Origin: an uncultured Kangiella sp.
Lineage (GTDB): Bacteria > Pseudomonadota > Gammaproteobacteria > Enterobacterales > Kangiellaceae
Direction: 5' to 3'
Assembly (NCBI GenBank): GCA_950096615.1
Contig: CATNCP010000002.1
Span: 1 to 61,269, forward strand
Length of the DNA stretch: 61,269 bases
The first letter of the stretch is position 1. Each line of letters begins with the position of its first letter. The notes beneath the pieces were generated by a model. That model did no database searches, was not told the origin of the DNA, and saw only the letters and a program-made list of their open reading frames with translations. Below, in pieces: positions 28,343 to 37,276 of this stretch. A program made the position numbers and the translations under genes.

Positions 28343-28382
28343 ACAGGTGTTTTTAAACGTATACAGGGAGAGAGTCTGTCGT

Positions 28383-28886
28383 TTATCTCACCAATTTCAT
28401 TGAAAACGGGTATTTATAAACACCACCTTCACTTGCTTTGATTGCCGCCAAGATAGTCACAATAAAGTGGAAAATAATTAATCCAACCATAATTGGAATA
28501 CCGATTAAGATAAAGCACAGTACAAAGGCAACACAGTAAGCAATAAACATTGAAATATTAAAGTTCAAAGCTTCAATGCCGTTTTGTGCGACCAATGGCA
28601 TCTCTTCTTTCTTGAACAGCCATACAAATAGCGGTCCTAATACCATACCAATCAATGGGATAAGCGGAATTAATGCCGCAAAAGCTGCGATATGACTGAG
28701 CATTGCCCAGTTTTTCTCTTCTGGGCTAGCAGTTTCGCTACTTAGCACTTCTGCTTCACCATCAACCACATTGTCATCTTGTGGCGCTGACGATTGTTCA
28801 TTCGCCTTTGATTCCTGCTCAGTTTCCTGTGGTTTACCTTGTTCTTCTTCAGAACCATCAGTTTTTTTGTCATGTTCGTTAGTCAT
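28383..28886 (-). CDS. DUF4870 (Tic20-like) membrane protein with acidic N terminus
   Basis: 167 residues. Residues 1-55 are a polar tail rich in Glu, Gln, Asp and Ser (EEEQGKPQETEQES-like), probably disordered. Residues 58-165 are a DUF4870 domain: NWAMLSHIAAFAALIPLIPLIGMVLGPLFVWLFKKEEMPLVAQNGIEALNF, then two more helices. This family of small inner-membrane proteins of unknown function resembles Tic20. It is a single-gene unit with its own strong terminator. Confidence 0.8.
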   Translation of the reverse strand: MTNEHDKKTDGSEEEQGKPQETEQESKANEQSSAPQDDNVVDGEAEVLSSETASPEEKNWAMLSHIAAFAALIPLIPLIGMVLGPLFVWLFKKEEMPLVAQNGIEALNFNISMFIAYCVAFVLCFILIGIPIMVGLIIFHFIVTILAAIKASEGGVYKYPFSMKLVR

Positions 28887-29255
28887 CTGTGTGTCTCCTC
28901 AATTAATCACTCGACACAATTAGATTATCAATAATTTATATTTCAATGTGTTACTAAGAGTCATGCTTTTTGACGATAAAAGTCGTCTCTCATTTGTATT
29001 TTTAAGCTATTGAATTTATTGATTTTTATTATTTAAGCCTAATCAACAAAGTAACATACCTAGATATAACTCGTTGAATTTTATACAGATTATTTATTTG
29101 TCTATTTTCAACCAACGATAAAACGCGATAAGTTGCTGATATATATGGCTTTAGCTCTATTATGCTAACGTAATTATTAGCCTCTCAGGGCTCTCCCACT
29201 GCTACCCTTTAATTAGGCGTAATCACCCCAATCTCTAATCCATAACACAATTTTT
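28887..29255. other. 369-base AT-rich intergenic region, no gene seen
   Basis: This stretch separates two divergent genes. It is AT-rich and carries many stops in every frame. A small hairpin GACGA-N6-TCGTC lies at 28972-28987. I see no RNA gene, repeat or recognisable operator. It should include promoters for both flanking genes. Confidence 0.5.
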
Positions 29256-29903
29256 ATGAATTCTAATATGTCTAAGACCCTTATCATTGGAGCCAGCGGC
29301 AATATTGGCAAACTAGCAACCGAGCTAATGCTGAGTGATAGTCAGCCAGTCGTCGCATTGGTCCGCGATAAATCGAAACTAGAAGATCTAAGTTCTCCAC
29401 ATCTAGAGATTGTCCAAGCTGACCTAGAGGGCGAGTTTGGGTTTGCTTTTGAGAATTGCGAGAAAGTTATTTTTACAGCAGGTTCAGGTGGCAACACTGA
29501 TGGCGATAAAACGCTCTTAATTGACCTCTGGGCTGCTGTTAAAGCTATAAACTATGCCAAGCAGCATCAAGTTAAACACTTCATCATGATCAGCTCTATA
29601 GGATCTGATACACCTGATGCCGGGCCAGCCGCCTTACGTCCTTATCTTGTGGCAAAACACATGGCAGACGAGCACTTAGTCAACAGCGGTATTGATTATA
29701 CGATTTTAAGACCCGCGGCGCTGACTGATGACAGAGGCTCGGGCCTTTTCCGAACAGACAGACCGCGAGAATCTGCGCAACAAGTCATTGCACGAGAAAA
29801 TGTTGCACAGGCCATTAAATACGTTACCGGCAATGATTCCTTAAAGGGACAAACTATTGAGCTGTTTGATGGCAATCAAGAATTGTCTAACCTATTACAA
29901 TAG
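29256..29903 (+). CDS. NAD(P)-binding atypical SDR oxidoreductase
   Basis: 215 residues. The nucleotide-binding motif LIIGASGNIGKLATELMLS lies at residues about 9-27, then VQADLEGEF, KVIFTAGSGGNTDGDKTLLIDLWAAVKAINYAKQ, HFIMISSIGSD, YLVAKHMADEHLVNSGIDYTILRPAALTDD and REDVA-like ENVAQAIKYV. This matches the atypical SDR subgroup of YwnB/YtfG-like proteins (NmrA-related); the substrate is unknown. The start is uncertain: ATG at 29256 or 29268, and neither has a clear Shine-Dalgarno sequence. A long hairpin follows at 29928-29964. Confidence 0.78.
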   Translation: MNSNMSKTLIIGASGNIGKLATELMLSDSQPVVALVRDKSKLEDLSSPHLEIVQADLEGEFGFAFENCEKVIFTAGSGGNTDGDKTLLIDLWAAVKAINYAKQHQVKHFIMISSIGSDTPDAGPAALRPYLVAKHMADEHLVNSGIDYTILRPAALTDDRGSGLFRTDRPRESAQQVIARENVAQAIKYVTGNDSLKGQTIELFDGNQELSNLLQ

Positions 29904-29927
29904 CAGTAAATAGTTCGTTCCACTCGA

Positions 29928-29964
29928 ATACAAGGTCGATGATTTATATTCATTGACCTTGTAT
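29928..29964. terminator. long hairpin between convergent genes
   Basis: ATACAAGGTC (29928-29937) pairs exactly with GACCTTGTAT (29955-29964), and the stem continues inward with GATGA/TCATT (one mismatch). It sits between the SDR gene and the convergent cysteine synthase gene and probably ends both transcripts, although the U-tracts are poor. Confidence 0.65.
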
Positions 29965-29968
29965 GACA

Positions 29969-31024
29969 CTAAACAGTGACTACGTGATTGCTCATCGTTT
30001 TATAACGTTGAATTAACGTTTCCATGGTTTCATGGTTTTCATCAATTCCTTTCTCACGCAAGAATTCTTCATTGTAGAGTTTTGAAAACGATCGTTCTCC
30101 CAAGTCGCAGGCAAACGTTACAATGTTCTTGTGCTGTTTATTATTCACAGCCGCCATAATACAACCAGCCACGTTTAGAGCCGAGCTACTTCCCAACACC
30201 AATCCATCATAATCACGAACATAACGAGATATAGTGACTAAATCTTGATCGGGTAAAGTAACGGCATGATCAATTTGTGCTTTTTTAAAGTTCTCGACCA
30301 ATCGCATAATCCCGATTCCTTCAGTAAAGGAACCACCTTCTGCTTTATACTCACCATGCTTTAAGTAATTCACAATACCAGACCCTTCCGGATCCACGAG
30401 CCAAACATCAATATCCTTATTTTGTTGCTTCAGGTAATCCGAATTACCCGCGATAGTGCCGCCAGTGCCACACACGGACACAATCGCGTCAATGTCCCCA
30501 GAGGTTTGTTTCCAAATTTCTGGGCCTGTGTTTTCAAAGTGAGCCTTATAATTGCTTAAATTCTCAAATTGATTCGCCCACCAGTAATCGGCTCTCTCTT
30601 CAGCAATTCTCCGGGCGGTATGGTAGAAGTGGTTTTCATTAGCGAAAGGACATGGTTCCACCAACTTCAATTCAGCGCCATGTAAAGCAACCATGCGCTC
30701 TTTTTCCGGTGTTTGACCTTTCGGCATGACGGTTAACATTTTGAAACCCAAAGCCTTAGCTACTAACGCTAACCCAATCCCAGTGTTACCTGCGGTGCCT
30801 TCTACGATGGTCATGCCCGGTTTCAGTTCGCCGCTTTCGATGGCATCTAAGACAATTTGTAATGCAGCTCTGTCCTTAACGGATCCGCCTGGATTCTGAA
30901 ACTCACACTTTACATATATGTTGCTACCCGTGAGTGCCGATACTGATTCAAGTTTGAGCAAATCAGTATTACCAATGAGTTCACTAACATTATTTTTTAA
31001 GTTCATAGTTGTCATCTTCTTCAT
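29969..31024 (-). CDS. cysteine synthase family PLP enzyme
   Basis: 351 residues, fold type II PLP enzyme. PLP Lys in CEFQNPGGSVKDRAALQIV, phosphate/substrate loop VEGTAGNTGIGLALVAKALGF, VCGTGGTIAGNSDYLK, EGSFTEGIG-like GGSFTEGIGIMR, and SSSALNVAGCIMAA near the C terminus. The substrate loop reads EGTAGNTG rather than the EPTSGNTG of CysK/CysM, and there is a C-terminal extension of about 30 residues. This fits a distinct cysteine-synthase-like branch. It would make cysteine, or a thioether, from O-acetylserine-type substrates. Three in-frame ATGs (31024, 31015, 31006) are possible starts. Confidence 0.82.
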   Translation of the reverse strand: MKKMTTMNLKNNVSELIGNTDLLKLESVSALTGSNIYVKCEFQNPGGSVKDRAALQIVLDAIESGELKPGMTIVEGTAGNTGIGLALVAKALGFKMLTVMPKGQTPEKERMVALHGAELKLVEPCPFANENHFYHTARRIAEERADYWWANQFENLSNYKAHFENTGPEIWKQTSGDIDAIVSVCGTGGTIAGNSDYLKQQNKDIDVWLVDPEGSGIVNYLKHGEYKAEGGSFTEGIGIMRLVENFKKAQIDHAVTLPDQDLVTISRYVRDYDGLVLGSSSALNVAGCIMAAVNNKQHKNIVTFACDLGERSFSKLYNEEFLREKGIDENHETMETLIQRYKTMSNHVVTV

Positions 31025-31079
31025 TCAACTTTCGACGCTACTATTTTGCGTCATTTAATTTTATAGCACTCTATTTAAA

Positions 31080-32306
31080 CTATTCTTTTGGATTCTCTTG
31101 TGGCTTCTCTTGCGCTTCTTCTGGTTCCTGTTCTTGATCCTGCTCTTCATCTTCATCGACCAACAGGCCACGATCACGCGCTCTCTGAAGCCACTGTTCT
31201 CGTGCTAATTTTTGCATATCTCGGACCTCATCGACTTCATCCATGATTTCCATCCCGAGCAGCGTTTCCACCAAGTCCTCTAAAGTTACTAAACCTCGCG
31301 TATCACCATATTCATCCACCACCAAAGCAATGTGCTGTCTCTGGTTCAACAATGTTTCGAGTAAATTAGGCAACGTCATTTCATCCAAAACACAAATCAT
31401 CTCACGTTGTAATTGTTTTAATTCCCAAGACTCTTGTCCTTGAGCTTGCGCCATCAGTACATCATCTTTCAATACAAAAGCAGTAATGTCATCAATGTCC
31501 TGACTGTATACCGGAATCCTTGAGAACTTCGTGCTCACGACATGATCGAATACATCATTAATTCTGTCGTTCTCTTGCAGGTAATGAACCACTCGGCGAG
31601 GCGTCATAATATCTTTTGCTTTGAGCGAACCTAATCGAAATAGATTGTCGATGATTCGTGATTCATGTTCATCAATATCGCCGGTTTTTTTGCCTAAACC
31701 AGCCATCGCCAAAAATTCTTCCCGGCTAAATATATGTTGTTTTTTACCCTTTGAGATAAGTTTTGTCAGTCCTTCTGATACCCAAATCAAGGGATAAAGC
31801 ACCTTCGTTAACCAGCGTACAAATATAGCGGTAACTGAAGCTAGCCTTTCCCAATAGACAGCTCCAATCGTTTTCGGAATGATTTCTGAAAAGAATAATA
31901 TCGCTAAGGTCATTAGCGCTGAAAACAAACCAATCCAGGTGTTACCGAATACTACTGTCGCCTTTGCCCCAGCTGCGATAGCTCCAACCGTGTGCGCGAT
32001 GGTGTTCAACGTCAAAATCGCAGCTAACGATCGATCGACATTATCCAGTCGTAATTTTTTTAATAGCTCAGCCCGCTTTGGTCGTTCTTGTTGCAAGTGC
32101 TCAATATAAGATGGAGTAATACTTAGCAGGACAGCCTCAGCGATAGAGCACACAAATGAAAACAATAACGCAACCAGGATGTAGGTAATCAACAACACCC
32201 AGTCTGTCGTCGTAACGGCTATGCTAACTGTTTCAGCAGCAGCATGAGTCTGTTTTGAGAAGGTCAGCATAAACAAAGCGCCAAACGCGCCAATAATAGC
32301 TTTCAA
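31080..32306 (-). CDS. CNNM/CorC-type transporter with CBS domains
   Basis: 408 residues. A possible signal-like segment (residues 1-22) precedes the CNNM transmembrane domain (about 30-190), which includes SFVCSIAEAVLLSITPSYIEHL and FFSEIIPKTIGAVYWERL. A CBS pair follows at about 210-345 (IMTPRRVVHYLQENDRINDVFDHVVSTKFSRIPVYSQ, VVDEYGDTRGLVTLEDLVETLLG). The CorC/HlyC C-terminal domain is missing and is replaced by an acidic Gln/Glu/Pro tail (EDEEQDQEQEPEEAQEKPQ-like). The family is linked to Mg2+ or other cation export. It is a single minus-strand gene ending 55 bases before the cysteine synthase start, so the two could be co-transcribed. Confidence 0.85.
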   Translation of the reverse strand: MKAIIGAFGALFMLTFSKQTHAAAETVSIAVTTTDWVLLITYILVALLFSFVCSIAEAVLLSITPSYIEHLQQERPKRAELLKKLRLDNVDRSLAAILTLNTIAHTVGAIAAGAKATVVFGNTWIGLFSALMTLAILFFSEIIPKTIGAVYWERLASVTAIFVRWLTKVLYPLIWVSEGLTKLISKGKKQHIFSREEFLAMAGLGKKTGDIDEHESRIIDNLFRLGSLKAKDIMTPRRVVHYLQENDRINDVFDHVVSTKFSRIPVYSQDIDDITAFVLKDDVLMAQAQGQESWELKQLQREMICVLDEMTLPNLLETLLNQRQHIALVVDEYGDTRGLVTLEDLVETLLGMEIMDEVDEVRDMQKLAREQWLQRARDRGLLVDEDEEQDQEQEPEEAQEKPQENPKE

Positions 32307-32382
32307 GTATTACTCCGAATGAATGATAAGACTGTGATCATGATAAGGGGATCCTTGCTATCTTTCTAGTTTTAGTCCTTTA

Positions 32383-32919
32383 TCACTTCTTTCCCCACAT
32401 TCTAGGCACAACATCTTGTTGGTTTTTGCTCTTGCGATGCCATACCGCCATAACAATATGCCCTAAGATTAATGCCAGTAAGATCCATCCCAAAGTGCTG
32501 TGGAAATTACTTCCAAGATCTGTCATCCATTGTATTTTCTCACCTTCAAAGCCCGAAAATACGGGTATTCCGAATGGCTCAAACGAACGGCCAGAGCCGT
32601 ATTGGCGCAGCAAAGCAACGATTGGAATGGCTAGTAATAATAGGTACAAACTGATATGGCCCAACTTAGATACTAGCGTTAGCGCTTTTGGTCTGTTAGT
32701 CATATTAACCACAGCCCAGATCGCACGAATCACTGCCAATACTAATATTAAAACACCGACAGGTTTATGCGTTGGCCAAAAGAATGCCTCCACAGCAGTT
32801 TCATCGAAAAAGAACCGTGCTCCGGCACTCAAAAACTGCCAAAGAATTAAAAGCGCCATACCCCAGTGCAGCAAACGACTTACTTTGCCATAACGTTCAT
32901 TATCATCTTTTATCGTCAT
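32383..32919 (-). CDS. cytochrome b561 family protein
   Basis: 178 residues, four membrane helices. Heme-ligand His candidates: SRLLHWGMALLILWQF (helix 1), WPTHKPVGVLILVLAVIRA (helix 2 start), ISLYLLLLAIPIVALL (helix 3), and FHSTLGWILLALILGHIVMAVWHR (helix 4). The RLLHW and HxxxG...GHI pattern is typical of bacterial b561, which moves electrons from quinol, often to superoxide. It is a standalone gene upstream of the CNNM gene by 76 bases. Confidence 0.88.
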   Translation of the reverse strand: MTIKDDNERYGKVSRLLHWGMALLILWQFLSAGARFFFDETAVEAFFWPTHKPVGVLILVLAVIRAIWAVVNMTNRPKALTLVSKLGHISLYLLLLAIPIVALLRQYGSGRSFEPFGIPVFSGFEGEKIQWMTDLGSNFHSTLGWILLALILGHIVMAVWHRKSKNQQDVVPRMWGKK

Positions 32920-33000
32920 CTTTCCTCTGCCTCATGTAGTTATCTCTTTGATAACGTTATATTAAGCAATTAAAAAAGACAATTAAAACGGTCAGGCTCG

Positions 33001-33522
33001 CTATTGAACCGAGAGTCTGAAACCAAAAACAGGTAATCCTTTTTGCAGAAAATACAAATCATCGGATCGCTTAAAGCCCAACTTTTCATACATACCCCAA
33101 GCTATTTTCGTGGCCTCAGTGGTATGAATAATAAGCTCTTTATTACCATCCTTTTTTGCTTTTTCAATACAGTACTCACTCAACGCTCGTCCAACACCAA
33201 GCCCCCGAGCATGACAACTTACCGCCAATAACCGGAAGCCTGATGCATTCTTTTGTTGCGTCGCGGTACCCCCAGAGCCGTACTGTTTCATGTCTGAAAA
33301 ATACACCACGCCTCCTAATAACTTTTCTTCGTTAGTCGCAACAAAAATCTTCGTGTCTGGCTTCTCTGCTAACACCATAATATTACTTAGCATCTGATAA
33401 TAATCAGGCTGATCATCCGGTGATGGAAAGCCCTCTAAATTTGAATAAACTTCAACCATCAATTGCCCGAGTTCCGCAGCTTCTGATGACTTAACTTGTC
33501 GGATGATGATGTTATTAACCAT
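33001..33522 (-). CDS. GNAT family N-acetyltransferase
   Basis: 173 residues starting MVNNIIIRQVKSSEAAELGQL. The acetyl-CoA site is in FRLLAVSCHARGLGVGRALSEYCIEKAK (motif A, RGLGVGRAL) and the C-terminal IAWGMYEKLGFKRSDDL is motif B. The substrate is unknown. The start ATG at 33522 overlaps the stop of the DUF2784 gene (AATGGTTAA), suggesting coupling; an in-frame ATG further upstream at 33588 is less likely. Confidence 0.82.
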   Translation of the reverse strand: MVNNIIIRQVKSSEAAELGQLMVEVYSNLEGFPSPDDQPDYYQMLSNIMVLAEKPDTKIFVATNEEKLLGGVVYFSDMKQYGSGGTATQQKNASGFRLLAVSCHARGLGVGRALSEYCIEKAKKDGNKELIIHTTEATKIAWGMYEKLGFKRSDDLYFLQKGLPVFGFRLSVQ

Positions 33523-33934
33523 TCTTTCGTTCTCTATTATTTGTTGTAGGCGGAAATATAACCCAAGTGAACACAACCAACCCTGCAAAGCAGGTGTAAA
33601 GCATCATAAAAACCCAGCTCGGAAAATCCCAATACAACAATTGTTGTAACCAATGCGCTATAAAACCATCAGAATAAGTATCGCCTCCAGCCATACTTCT
33701 AAACCAAAGCTCTAACGTTGTCAGTGGACAAATAAGTCCAAGCCAAGCTTCTGCTACCACGAACAATATAATTACTAAGTGAGCTAAGCGAAACCATAAC
33801 GAATTCACCCAGCACCACTGGCGCAAATTACCAATAATGATCAACACCAAACCAACAACGACAAATAACACTACAGCAACATGCAGTAATAAAGTCACAT
33901 CAGCAAGTATCTGAAATAGGAACGTCTTATCCAT
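33515..33934 (-). CDS. DUF2784 family membrane protein
   Basis: 139 residues with four membrane helices. The family pattern is LADVTLLLHVAVVLFVVVGLVLIIIGNLRQWCWVNSLWFRLAHLVIILFVVAEAWLGLICPLTTLE, then a second half with GGDTYSDGFIAHWLQQLLYWDFPSWVFMMLYTCFAGLVVFTWVIFPP. The role is unknown. The gene overlaps the following GNAT gene by 8 bases. Confidence 0.85.
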   Translation of the reverse strand: MDKTFLFQILADVTLLLHVAVVLFVVVGLVLIIIGNLRQWCWVNSLWFRLAHLVIILFVVAEAWLGLICPLTTLELWFRSMAGGDTYSDGFIAHWLQQLLYWDFPSWVFMMLYTCFAGLVVFTWVIFPPTTNNRERKNG

Positions 33935-34090
33935 ACTCCTAGTTTAGCACTAGAAGCACAGATGCCCGAAGTGAGTAATATTAACCGCTAACAATAAATA
34001 CTTTAGCCCGACTGTTAATGATCAGAAGTTGAATTTATTGAGCCAACAATTCCACTCGGAAGCTTATTGATGCCGCCGTCACTGGATAGC

Positions 34091-34180
34091 TGGCAGTAGT
34101 TGTAATTTATGTTAACGGAGCGACAGCGCAGTGCATAAATTGTAACGAAGAACTGCTGTTCCGGTGCACGGCTTTGTTAT
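34091..34180. repeat. imperfect palindrome downstream of an orphan gene
   Basis: AATTTATG (34104-34111) pairs with CATAAATT (34134-34141), and the outer flanks GGCAGT and ACTGCTG extend the symmetry with an unpaired stretch. A GCGACAGCGC core sits in the loop. The minus-strand sequence just after the 34185 stop begins GCACATAACAAAGCC, similar in style to the ends of integron gene cassettes, but I cannot identify proper attC core sites. It is best treated as a repeat of unknown class. Confidence 0.4.
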
Positions 34181-34184
34181 GTGC

Positions 34185-34535
34185 TTAACCGTACACTGAT
34201 TTAATAATATGTTGAATAGTATCTTCAGTGGCAACGAGTGGAGCAAGCGCATTTATGACGAGCTCTCTTTTAGAGCTATCAGGAAATGACTCAGGCACAT
34301 ACTGTCTTTTTAAAGATATAATTAGATTTTCCAATCTTTCAGTGTGTACCTCTGCTATTCGCCAATCGTCCCAGCTCTGATCGTCCAGCAATTCTAAGTT
34401 CTCTATGACCTCATTGGCTAATTTGGCTACTAGCGGGCTTCCAGCTATATCTAAATCATTTGGATTGGGATTGAATTTTGCTTCAAATAAAGCACGATGA
34501 AGTGCTAGAAGCTCATATTTATCTTCGATGTTCAT
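34185..34535 (-). CDS. hypothetical protein, orphan
   Basis: 116 residues, acidic and helical, without membrane segments. It begins MNIEDKYELLALHRALFEAKFNPNPNDLDIAGSP and ends ATEDTIQHIIKSVYG. No motif I recognise. It stands alone between DUF2784 and comM, followed directly by a palindrome. This arrangement recalls single-gene cassettes or acquired genes, but that is inference. Function unknown. Confidence 0.65.
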   Translation of the reverse strand: MNIEDKYELLALHRALFEAKFNPNPNDLDIAGSPLVAKLANEVIENLELLDDQSWDDWRIAEVHTERLENLIISLKRQYVPESFPDSSKRELVINALAPLVATEDTIQHIIKSVYG

Positions 34536-34779
34536 GATTGCACATAATATTATTTACCGGAAAAGGCCGGTAACCTTTTGATTATAAGTTAATTCTTTTT
34601 AATGTCCGTTTTTGTGGCTAACACCAAGAAAAGCGGACAATTCTGTTCTGGTATCTCTATTGTCGACCAAATTTACGATCTTTATAGTCAATGGCTTACA
34701 TGCCTTATAGTAATTGGCTCTTTTGTAATTGCAATTGGTTTTTTAGTATACAGCTTGGATTTAATATCAAGGACAAGGA

Positions 34780-36300
34780 ATGTCACTCGCTATAGTATTT
34801 TCACGTGCTGGGATGGGGATCGAGGCGCCGTTAGTTACGGTTGAAGTCCATCTGTCTCATGGTTTACCCAGTTTGAACATCGTTGGCTTACCGGAAGCAG
34901 CAGTTAAAGAAAGCAAGGATCGCGTACGCAGTGCGATTATTAATTCTAATTTCGAGTTTCCCGCTAGACGCATCACTATCAATTTAGCGCCTGCGGATTT
35001 GCCGAAGGATGGCGGCCGTTTTGATTTACCAATCGCGTTGGGAATTTTAGCAGCTTCGGAACAAATACCCGCCGAGCAGCTGTCCAAATTTGAGTTTATT
35101 GGCGAGCTTGCCTTAACAGGGGATCTGCGTCCTGTTAAAGGAGCCCTGCCTGTTGCTTTATCTTGTACCGAGGCTGATCGTACTTTAATTGTGCCAAAAG
35201 ATAACGCTGAAGAGGCTGGTCTGGTCCCCTCCAACCAGTCTCAATATGCCGAACATCTTTTACAAGTTTGCCAAAGCCTTGCCCACAATCAAAAGCTTCC
35301 AAAATGCGAGTCCAATACAAATATTAATCACCACCACTTCACTTCCGACATGTCTGATGTTATTGCCCAAGAGTCAGCTAAACGCGCCATGACTATTGCC
35401 GCGAGCGGCAAGCATCATCTAATGTTTATAGGGCCTCCAGGAACAGGCAAAAGCATGTTGGCTTCGCGTATGCCAACGGTACTCACAACAATGTCAGAAT
35501 CGGAAGCTAAAGAGTCCGCTTCTATTTATTCCGTTAGCCACCTAGGTTTCGACGCTACCACCTACTTTTCTCGCAAATACCGCGATCCGCACCATTCCTG
35601 CTCTGCCCCTGCCTTAATAGGCGGCGGTAGTCAGCCAAAACCTGGCGAAATTAGCTTGGCGCATAAGGGGGTTTTATTTTTAGATGAGCTAACCGAGTTT
35701 TCTCGGCAGGTGTTGGATAACTTACGCGAACCGCTCGAAACCGGTCGCGTGACTATTTCACGCGCCGCACACCAAGCCGAATACCCGGCTGATTTTTTAT
35801 TGCTCGCAGCGACCAATCCTTGCCCTTGTGGTCACTTTGGCAACAGCAAACAACACTGTCGCTGCACCCCTGATAATATCCGTCGTTATTTAAATAAAAT
35901 CTCTGGGCCTTTATTGGACCGCATCGACATGCAGGTCGAAGTGCCGTTAATTTCACAAGACGACCTACTCAACGGTCGCCAGCGTCAACAAATATCCAGC
36001 GCCGAAATACGCCAAGCAGTCGAATCCAGCCAAAAACTACAATTTCAACGCCAAGGAAAGCTTAATGGCCAACTTGAATCAGCTGATATCGAGCAATATT
36101 GTATGCTTGGCAAGGGCTCTAAAGACCTATTAACTAAAGCATTAAACCAGCTCAACCTTTCAGCCCGCTCCTACCACCGGATCTTAAAAGTCTCGCGCAC
36201 CGTTTCCGATCTAGAGCAATCTGAGCTAATCGAACCTAAACACATCAGCGAAACGCTTAATTACCGAAAAATGGAGCGTTATCTAGCTCAGCTTCCTTAA
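34780..36300 (+). CDS. comM: ComM/YifB family Mg-chelatase-like AAA+ ATPase
   Basis: 506 residues. N-terminal Lon-like S5 fold (SLAIVFSRAGMGIEAPLVTVEVHLSHGLPSLNIVGLPEAAVKESKDRVRSA, residues 1-170). AAA+ core with Walker A GPPGTGKSML (about 218), GVLFLDELTEF (Walker B) and sensor/arginine-finger region TNPCPCGHFGNSKQHCRCTPDNIRRYLNKISGPLLDRIDMQ with Cys residues that may bind zinc. ComM is a hexameric branch-migration helicase that promotes integration of transforming DNA. AAGGA precedes the ATG at good distance. Natural competence in this organism is not shown by the window. Confidence 0.93.
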   Translation: MSLAIVFSRAGMGIEAPLVTVEVHLSHGLPSLNIVGLPEAAVKESKDRVRSAIINSNFEFPARRITINLAPADLPKDGGRFDLPIALGILAASEQIPAEQLSKFEFIGELALTGDLRPVKGALPVALSCTEADRTLIVPKDNAEEAGLVPSNQSQYAEHLLQVCQSLAHNQKLPKCESNTNINHHHFTSDMSDVIAQESAKRAMTIAASGKHHLMFIGPPGTGKSMLASRMPTVLTTMSESEAKESASIYSVSHLGFDATTYFSRKYRDPHHSCSAPALIGGGSQPKPGEISLAHKGVLFLDELTEFSRQVLDNLREPLETGRVTISRAAHQAEYPADFLLLAATNPCPCGHFGNSKQHCRCTPDNIRRYLNKISGPLLDRIDMQVEVPLISQDDLLNGRQRQQISSAEIRQAVESSQKLQFQRQGKLNGQLESADIEQYCMLGKGSKDLLTKALNQLNLSARSYHRILKVSRTVSDLEQSELIEPKHISETLNYRKMERYLAQLP

Positions 36301-36398
36301 TTTTCATCAATTTCTGAATTTTTTTAATTTATTTTTGAATAAAACCATTTCCTCATCCGTCACCTTTATGAACTTTGATAATTTATGAGGAAATTATT

Positions 36399-37238
36399 AT
36401 GAAAACATTTAAATATTCAGCGCTATTTTTATCACTGGCTCTTACTAGCCATGCCGCTATTTCTGCAGAAGCTAGTGCAGAGTCTAATGTTCAAGCTAAC
36501 GCCGAAGTTTCAGCAGATGCTTCTTCTACGTCAGATGCTGCTGTAGAAACGACTGAGCAAACCACCGAGCAAGCTACTTCTGTTAGCTCACAAGCTGCAG
36601 CTGATGCCAAGCTTACAGCTGAGTCACAGTTAAACACGGCACAGTCACAATCACAGTCTTTGTCACAACAAGCCACGAGCTCTGTTGCTGCTTCTGCAGA
36701 TAATCAGTCTGAGTCAGCTTCTTCTGTCGCAACACAAACAGCGAATCAGTCGTCTGCCAATGCCAGCAGCTCACTAAGTCTAAGCGCAGTAACCGACGCA
36801 TCTGCTGGTAACAGCAATGCTGAGCAAGAAGTTGACAATGAAGCCGAGGCTTCTGAAGAAGCTTCAGTAGAGCAAGAGCCGGTTGAAGATACAACCTCTG
36901 CGCAGAGTGATTTGAGTAGTAATGTTGAAAGCGGCTTATCTGCCTCTACAACGACCGCAAATAACGTCTCTCAAAGCGCCGAGCAGTCAGCTAATGTTGC
37001 GTTGGATGCTACTTCTAGCACAGTATCTGAAGTGCAAGGCACTGCTACAGATGTCGTTTCAAATACAGACGCTAGTGCTAACGCAGATGTAAATGCTGAA
37101 GTATCTAGCAGTGTTTCAGGCTCGGTAGATGATGATGTTAATGCCGCTATCAATAGTGATATTAAAGGCTCGGTCAAAGCTGCCGTGGATGAAAATATTA
37201 CTGACACTATTAAAAACCGTTTACCCCTAGATAGATAA
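36399..37238 (+). CDS. secreted Ser/Ala-rich low-complexity protein
   Basis: 279 residues. Signal peptide MKTFKYSALFLSLALTSHAAISA, then a mature chain made largely of Ala, Ser, Glu, Gln, Thr, Asp and Val with no Cys, few aromatic residues and little hydrophobic core. Runs such as ASAESNVQANAEVSADASS and SANADVNAEVSSSVSGSV look periodic. The C terminus (NITDTIKNRLPLDR) is more ordered. It is probably an extended, disordered or coiled periplasmic or cell-surface protein. The start ATG has GAGG eight bases upstream. A hairpin separates it from an outer-membrane barrel gene 52 bases later. I do not recognise the family. Confidence 0.75.
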   Translation: MKTFKYSALFLSLALTSHAAISAEASAESNVQANAEVSADASSTSDAAVETTEQTTEQATSVSSQAAADAKLTAESQLNTAQSQSQSLSQQATSSVAASADNQSESASSVATQTANQSSANASSSLSLSAVTDASAGNSNAEQEVDNEAEASEEASVEQEPVEDTTSAQSDLSSNVESGLSASTTTANNVSQSAEQSANVALDATSSTVSEVQGTATDVVSNTDASANADVNAEVSSSVSGSVDDDVNAAINSDIKGSVKAAVDENITDTIKNRLPLDR

Positions 37239-37245
37239 TAAATGA

Positions 37246-37276
37246 TGTCGGGCCAGGCTAACTGGCCTGACACTTT
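37246..37276 (+). terminator. hairpin between the Ser/Ala-rich gene and the OMP gene
   Basis: An 11-bp stem TGTCGGGCCAG (37246-37256) / CTGGCCTGACA (37262-37272) with one G-T pair and loop GCTAA, then CTTTTAAT. It may be a weak terminator or an mRNA-stability hairpin that lowers barrel expression relative to the upstream gene. Confidence 0.6.

Noticed and set aside
32426-32893. 155-codon open frame opposite cytochrome b561
   Set aside because: Shadow of a clearly recognisable b561 gene; no signature and no ribosome site.
34602-34844. 80-residue open frame before comM with one hydrophobic helix
   Set aside because: No Shine-Dalgarno, overlaps comM by 65 bases out of frame, and the last third is plainly a shadow of the comM start.
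36491-37273. Antisense open frames of 61-100 codons opposite the Ser/Ala-rich gene
   Set aside because: They result from the repetitive Ser/Ala codon pattern; no ribosome sites, and composition mirrors the sense gene.
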